The notes under the pieces are model-generated. The model ran no database searches and had not been told where the DNA came from. It saw only the letters and a program-made list of their open reading frames with translations. The position numbers and the translations under genes were made by a program. A DNA stretch of 64,000 nucleotides from Whalleya microplaca. Its lineage: Eukaryota; Ascomycota; Sordariomycetes; Xylariales; Xylariaceae. Below, one piece after another: positions 58,205-64,000 of this stretch. The stretch lies in NCBI GenBank assembly GCA_022497155.1, contig MU385716.1, positions 124,001 to 188,000 on the forward strand, given 5' to 3'. Position 1 is the stretch's first letter, and each line of letters opens with the position of its first letter.

Positions 58205-61061
58205 ATGGAGAATAACAGTACTTGACTATGTGGCAAAAAAAACCACGAGCTGTACCCGAGCGCTCATTCATATCAACTATAATCATAGATTATTATCATT
58301 TCCCAAAGAAAAGAAAAAGGCCTCACCTAGTAATAATTTCCCATGATGCTGATTCAAGCTTATAGAATTATATACCTATCATTAGTGTCACAGAGTATCT
58401 AGGCGCTAATATCTGACCCGGTATCAGCGGTACCGCCTATGCCACAGCACAGCAATAGCGGCGACGTTTTTTTGCGATAATTAGATATACACCTCATAGA
58501 CAATACCAAGATAACTTAGATGTTGGCTGAATCAATATGATCCAGCTAGTGATAGGTAAGAGTGGAGTGGTATCCGAGCTGCTCTATAGCAAACTAATAT
58601 CAAAACGTCATAATTTTCCTCTGCATCCCGGTTTATACCATCGCGAGAATTTTTCTGTTTGCTTCTCTGTACGTCGTCTCCTCCCCTCCTCTTCATTATG
58701 AATATTTGTTTCAATGGTTTCAATGGTGTGGTTAAAGTTTACAGAATATTTATATCGATAGGTGAGTATAGTGGTACAGATCCCTTGACACAGCCTAGTA
58801 TGTCTGTGCCCCTATTCTCTATGTTAAGGGTACTATTTGTAAGTACTTCTGGGAACGGCATCTACGGGATGGCCGCCTCCATTGACAGAATCAGTTTATA
58901 CTTGATGATTTCCGAGGCCTGATGGGGTACATGTGTGCGTCACACTACATGTACCTTAATTCATTGCCTAGGCAAGGTAGAAGATATAAAGGGCAGTTAA
59001 CAAGGAGTTCCGAAATTTACGAGTTCTTGGCTTTAATTATTACGTACAGTCAATATTGGGTTGGGTATAATTATCAATGTCTTTGATGCCTTGCTTCCAT
59101 GCAGGGTATATTAAGCATGGATCCTGTTACACCATACCTGTGTATGTTACCCTATGGTTGTCTCTAGAGTTCCAGACTCGGATACCGCATCTCTAGTACC
59201 AGATAAACCCCATTATCCATGCTGGCGAGGACACATATGCTTGTATAAAATACATAGGATTCGGGGCATTACTAAGCCCATTATATAGATCCTTAGAACA
59301 ACATGGGGTATAATCCATTTTCGATGAAACAACACGAGGTCCCCTATTCTGAAAGCAATACTCAACCCCGTGGTACTCCACGTGGATATACTTGAGAAAA
59401 CAGTTACTCCGTTCTGGTACCTAGCTATGAGAACGCTATACGTTGACGTAGTTCAATCTAAGGGCGGTGATGAGTGCATTAGTTGAATCGCGATCTATTC
59501 CCCGCCTTAAGCATAGTTACACAGCGGCCCATTCCTATCTATATGCTTTGGGCATCTTGACTATGAGGGTTTGTGCGAGGTGAATACTTTGACTAGCTGT
59601 GGAACTAGCAAACGTGCCCGATAAGGCACAAATTCACGATCCAAATAGGCCAAAACCTGCTAAAATATATCTACTAAGGATTATCAGCCGTCATTTCTAT
59701 AATAAGACTATCATAGAAGCCTCCCAACCTTCTTTGCAGGCCGGCCGGCAGATGTGATACTACTATGATGTGGACCTATAGGGATGTACCGATATCTCCG
59801 CGTTATGAGATGGGCCAATGGAACCGGGTTACTAAACGGAAAGTCACAAAGATGACAGGACATCGCGAATGGTTGGTTTGCCTATCTTGATAGATCAGCA
59901 CAAACAAAGGAATGTCCCATTTAACGATCCCCAGTCAGCCCCTTGACTATACGTATGATAAGCATGGTCTAGCCGCAGGTGTCAAACGCGCTGGGCTCTA
60001 GGCACTGCCTTTATCTCCGTTATCGGGTGTAGTACCATAAACCGGTCTACACTTGGAGATAACGCCAAAATAGCAACCTCATGAGAATGCCGGCCATAGA
60101 CACAGCTTCACGTATGCGGCGCTCGAGGCGGTCAGGCTCAAATCTTAAGTAATTGTGTAACCTCAATCGTGCCGATGCAACCTCGCTACAGAATTGTGGC
60201 GAGGAGTTTCATGTTGAGAAACGCTCCAATGTGAATTGATGGTGTATAGAATACGTATGTATAATAGTATACGTTTTCCGTATCAGCCAATAAAATGGCG
60301 GGGTTTAGACAACAGAAATGAGTTGGAGTCGGGAGTGCTCACCGAGTCGTGGCTTGCTCCACGAACCGGTATCGCGAAGCTAATGCGCACTGATATTCGG
60401 GATTCGGTTTTCCATCCCCAGCCTGCGCCATATTGCACGTCGCGCGGCTCTGTACCAGGTGGCATCGCATCTGATAGTGTGGATGCCGCTTTAGATAGTT
60501 CCGGTAACGCTACTGTGCCCCTCCACACTCTCCAGGCTGATAATCACTCTGGTCAGTTTGCTCCACGTAACGCGAAGACTCGTTCGTATCGAGATAGAGT
60601 TGAGGACTAGCATTCTCATTGGAGAAGCATCAATACAGCGACGGGTCGACATGTCCTTCGTCGTTGGTCCACCGCGGTGCTGCTTTATCTGTATGCCGAC
60701 ATGCTTGAAGATGGCTTGCCATCATCATGTCTATCTATCGTCACGAGGGCCAATAGCCGAATAGCATCGTTACTGAGGATTCTGGCGATGCAGTTTCCGG
60801 TGGTCCCGTGTCCGCGCTATTGGTGGAAGACAGGGACGTTCCCAGGTAACGGAAGGGACCTCGAGATAAGGTCTTGAAGGATCCCTAGATGGCTTCGTGA
60901 GGATAAATGGTAGCTCAACAGACGTTTTGATATCGTCTGTTTCTACAATCATCACTTGTTGATACACATCCATATGCACTAGCGGCGAGTCAGTCGCTTC
61001 CCTTGCAGAGATAAGCCCTCTTCTTTCTATATTTTGATATACATACTTCATCACATTCGCC
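58205..61061. other. 2.9 kb gene-poor stretch
   Basis: Mixed composition, no recognised domain. The best frame, 60239-60610 (about 123 codons, Pro/Ser/Thr-rich), has no recognisable family and no clear promoter context, so I do not call it. A 9-bp inverted repeat (GGTACATGT/ACATGTACC) is at 58927-58956. Confidence 0.5.
58927..58956. repeat. 9-bp inverted repeat GGTACATGT/ACATGTACC
   Basis: Perfect arms separated by 12 bases, within a non-coding stretch. The core GTACATGTAC-like sequence recurs loosely elsewhere in the gaps. Confidence 0.75.
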
Positions 61062-62321
61062 ATGGCAGCAGCAGCAGTGTTGCCTGCCTCTTCGGCGGTC
61101 AAACCGAGCTGGACTCCCATAATCACGGCATCTCAGAAGGCTAAAGTAGGCAAAGATGACTTTAATCCCTCTCGGCATCTTGCCTTCAAGGAGAAGCCCA
61201 AGGTGTATACCATGAAGGAGCTCGGCCTCCCAGAGGATACGGGCATCTCGCCTGTAGCCGTCTCTGAGCCTTTCCCTCTATTCACGGAAGAGGCTGTCAT
61301 GAGAATGAGGCAAGAAGTACTGAGCCCCGAGGTGCTCAAGAACTGCCAGTACTCTAGCAACTTGGCCCAATGCCAGCTGAGAGGATATGCAAACAAGTAA
61401 GTCATTATCAGCCCGCAATAAGTCGATATATATATAGGTAGATAACTAACCACGAACACTAATAGATACGCACCATTCGTCTATGATGTGTGGAAGAGCC
61501 CAGACACCCTTGCGGTTATCTCCAAGATCGCGGGTATTGACTTGGTCACCGAGATGGACCTTGAGATCGCCCACATCAATATCTCGGGAAAGAGTGAGGA
61601 GGACAAGCAAGAAGAGATCAATGCATTCAACGACCGGGCTCAGTATGAAGCCGACGAGGGTATCGCCGGCTGTCCCTGGGAGGACGATAAGCCCATCGTG
61701 GACTGGCATACAGACAGCTACCCCTTTGTCTGTGTCACTATGCTTAGTGACTGTACAACTATGATCGGCGGCGAGACCGCTCTACGCACCGGTACGGGCG
61801 AGATCATGAAGGTGCGAGGCCCACAGATGGTAAGTTCACATTCCTCTTTACACTCTCATCGAGTCTCATATTAACGAACGCCACAGGGCTGCGCCGTCGT
61901 GCTCCAGGGCCGATATATCGAGCACCAAGCACTCCGAGCGCTGGGGACAGCAGAGCGGATCAGCATGGTGACATCGTTCCGGCCGCGCAGCCACTCGATG
62001 CGCGACGACACGGTTCTGACGACGGTGCGACCGATCTCGAACCTGTCGGAGCTCTACAACCAGTTCAGCGAGTACCGGCTGGAGATCCTGGAGGAGCGGA
62101 TCCGCGCGCAGCTGAAGGAGCTGCGCGACGTCAACGCCGCGGGGCGCAAGGTCACCACCAAGAAGCTCAAGGCCTTCTTCGAGGAGCAGGAGCGCTTCCT
62201 CGCCCACATGAACAAGGAGATGATCGACGACGAGCAGGTCGTCATGGGCGATATCGATGATAGTCATCTCCTGACGCCAAAGGGGAAGGCAAAGTCTAGG
62301 AAACGCCCGAGGCGCTTTTAG
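61062..62321 (+). CDS. 2-oxoglutarate/Fe(II)-dependent oxygenase-like protein
   Basis: Three exons, 61062-61396, 61466-61829 and 61887-62321, give 377 residues in frame from an ATG in good context (CGCCATGG). The central part has the iron triad pattern: His193 and Asp195 (VDWHTDSYPFVCV) and His246 (QGRYIEHQALRAL), followed by MVTSFRPRS whose arginine can bind 2-oxoglutarate. The N-terminal region (KPKVYTMKELGLPEDTGISPVAV) and the long helical C-terminus (RLEILEERIRAQLKELRD...) match a widespread fungal family of unknown substrate. No signal peptide. Coding G+C is high in the last exon. It lies 6 kb from the cluster, beyond a MYND gene, so a pathway role is doubtful but not excluded. Family is fairly sure; function unknown. 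Confidence 0.82.
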
Positions 62322-63001
62322 GGGGATGCGCCGGGTGGTGCATGATGTGATATGAAAAATTCTAAGCTGATGCGTTGACACGACGCGAGATGCCTCTTCT
62401 TCGCTAATTTTCTGTCTATTATTTTACGAGAGAGGTGTTGCGCGTGCCAAGTTGCTATCACAGCTGCGATGCTGTTTTCCCTCATTTAGTTAGCGGTTTA
62501 GCGTTGTAGTAGTCTGCTCAATTTGCAACGTTCTCTTAATACACATAATCACTGAACCTAGATGAGGCCGGGTGCTCAGCTGCATGAATGCGTATCAAGT
62601 TACTAACGTCTGTCTCTCTGAGCATTGGATCTGGGCAGAACTTTCAACAGGCCAAAATAGTCAAATCAAGCCAGTCCATATGACTGTATATATAATATGT
62701 CGAAAGCGCCGACTTGGTACGTCACTCACGTCAGTTTTACATTTGCAGGAACAGCATGGTAAGCTAAGTAATTATCCGTACAAGGGGGTATTCCTAGAGG
62801 TACAGGCGTTGGAATAGGAAAAGAAAGCTTCGCGAATATGAAATGGTATCAAGCGACAAACTTGTATGCCCAATAACAACAATAAGAGCCTGTCGATAAT
62901 CTAGCCGCAGAATGGAAACGTCAAAGAACCACGATGAGTTGTAGCCGAAGCATTGTGACATAGCCAGTTCCCTAGCCGTTACGCTTCGTGTGCTCTCCTG
63001 C
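62322..63001. other. Convergent 3' intergenic region
   Basis: About 680 bp with no supported frame; presumed 3' UTRs of the oxygenase-like gene and of the right-edge gene. Confidence 0.6.
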
Positions 63002-64000
63002 TCAATATGGCGGCGGAGCATCGGCCGGTGTATCATCAGTCCGATTTGCGAAATCTGTCTCTTGGCCACTGCTTATGCGTTCGAATATCTGTTCCCTTAC
63101 TTTTTGCAACTCTTCTCTTGCATTTTTCAGCGAAGAAGCATGGCTATTCATAGTCTCTTCGGCCTCCTGAGCCCTCGACCTCGCCCGAGCTAACTGATCA
63201 CGCAAGCTGTAATGGCATCTTTCGAGCGCTGCTCGTGTATCTTTAATCTTCTCGTGGAATGCCATGTCGGTGAAGATGTTGTCGAAGAAGACGTCGCTCA
63301 TTATACTGCCGTGTGCGACACTGACTCGGGGTAAGTCGTGCACCTCTGGTGACAGTCGTTTTGCATGGCGCATGAGCGACAGCATCTGGCCTACTTGGCC
63401 CTCGGCCTTGTCCAACGCATTGCGCTCCATCATATCCGTGAAAGTACCCCCGCCGAACATATCCATCCGACTGTGTGATAGAGCATCTTCGGTGTACTCT
63501 ATGGCAGCGAGGAGTCGCTGGAGCGCGTCACTCAGGATGCGCGTTACTTGTTGTTCCGTTTCTACCTTAACTCGTGAGTTATGGTATGCTTGCAGAGCGC
63601 TTTCGGAATTACGCTCCAAACTATCCTCCTGCGGAAATCCCTGTGTGGGGCCCTGAAAGATGCTATCGTAGAGGCTATCGAGCTCCTGCTGCGCTGCGTT
63701 GTGACGCTCTACCTGGGTTTTGAGGTCTCTCAGCACACCCAGGGCCTCACTGCGCATACTCTTGAGGCTACCTTGTTGCTCTTTGGCTTGTTGTTCTTCT
63801 TGCAGGACTGCGAAGTATTCCTTCTCTTCCTTTTCAGCTTTCGCCTCGAACTTGTCCGTTTTGCCGCCCACTCGGTACGCGAATCGCCTCATAACCGAGT
63901 CGCGATACTTTTCATGTTCTTTTAGCTCCTTGGCGCGCTTTCTGTCCAGTATACCTATGCGCTTTTGGAGGGCGGAAAGTTCTTTGGTGAGGTCGTCAAT
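63002..64000 (-). CDS. Coiled-coil fungal protein, 3' part only (runs off the right edge)
   Basis: The frame is open from the stop at 63002 to the window edge, 332 codons, so the start lies beyond the window. An internal ATG at 63892 is not the likely start, because the upstream codons (DDLTKELSALQKRIGILDRK) are in the same helical style. The protein is rich in Glu, Lys, Gln and Ala with heptad-like spacing over most of its length (for example KFEAKAEKEEKEYFAVLQEE), with a break near SRMDMFGGGTFTDMMERNAL. It ends in a Pro-rich DAPPPY. I recognise no named family; it appears to be a conserved fungal cytoplasmic coiled-coil protein. No membrane helix or signal seen in the available part. Confidence 0.75.
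   Translation of the reverse strand: MDDLTKELSALQKRIGILDRKRAKELKEHEKYRDSVMRRFAYRVGGKTDKFEAKAEKEEKEYFAVLQEEQQAKEQQGSLKSMRSEALGVLRDLKTQVERHNAAQQELDSLYDSIFQGPTQGFPQEDSLERNSESALQAYHNSRVKVETEQQVTRILSDALQRLLAAIEYTEDALSHSRMDMFGGGTFTDMMERNALDKAEGQVGQMLSLMRHAKRLSPEVHDLPRVSVAHGSIMSDVFFDNIFTDMAFHEKIKDTRAALERCHYSLRDQLARARSRAQEAEETMNSHASSLKNAREELQKVREQIFERISSGQETDFANRTDDTPADAPPPY

Noticed and set aside
60239..60610. About 123-codon plus-strand frame in a gene-poor stretch
   Set aside because: No domain, no recognisable conservation pattern and no intron evidence; could be chance.
61062..62321. 2-oxoglutarate oxygenase as part of the mycosporine-type cluster
   Set aside because: It is separated by about 6 kb, a MYND gene and a gene-poor stretch, and belongs to a broad fungal family found outside such clusters.

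Overview
The window comes from a filamentous ascomycete (Pezizomycotina). The evidence is short GT-AG introns, CTGAC/CTAAC-like branch points, long AT-rich intergenic stretches, and single-copy fungal genes such as WSS1, KEL3, VPS71, a WSC-domain glyoxal oxidase and a HAK potassium transporter. I cannot fix the class from sequence alone, although a Sordariomycete-like genome fits. Gene models were built by hand from reading frames, splice signals and family conservation; every multi-exon model except the MYND gene closes as one open frame with its stop.

Layout. 1-38 kb is mostly housekeeping and ordinary accessory genes: a secreted copper-radical oxidase with three WSC domains (minus), FAP1/NF-X1-type RING/R3H protein (plus), SWR1 subunit Vps71 (plus), a small secreted cysteine-containing protein (minus), the DNA-protein crosslink protease Wss1 (minus), Kel3 with a DUF4110 tail (minus), an ornithine-type mitochondrial carrier (plus), an unrecognised protein (minus), TspO (minus), a branched-chain aminotransferase (plus), a HAK/KUP K+ transporter (plus) and a J-domain protein (minus).

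39.1-55.3 kb is a biosynthetic gene cluster and the main result. It holds, in order, an MFS transporter of the sugar/quinate type, an amidohydrolase, a catechol-type O-methyltransferase, a sugar-phosphate cyclase of the desmethyl-4-deoxygadusol synthase (DDGS) type, a membrane-anchored ATP-grasp ligase, an NRPS-like protein with A-T-R organisation, and an acetoacetate-decarboxylase-like protein. DDGS + OMT + ATP-grasp + NRPS-like is the logic of mycosporine and mycosporine-like amino acid (MAA) sunscreens: cyclise sedoheptulose 7-phosphate, methylate to 4-deoxygadusol, ligate an amino acid, then process the product. The release domain here is an intact NAD(P)H reductase rather than the thioesterase of cyanobacterial MysE. 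This suggests carboxyl-to-aldehyde or alcohol reduction, and so an amino-alcohol mycosporine of the glutaminol/serinol kind known from fungi. The NRPS-like protein would then act like a carboxylic acid reductase.

55.3-64 kb carries a MYND zinc-finger gene with an in-frame stop codon, a 2-oxoglutarate/Fe(II) oxygenase-like gene, and the 3' part of a coiled-coil protein that runs off the right edge. Large stretches (1-1.9, 4.6-9.2, 27.7-30.8 and 58.2-61.1 kb) hold no gene I can support. I saw no rRNA, tRNA, CRISPR or intact transposon.
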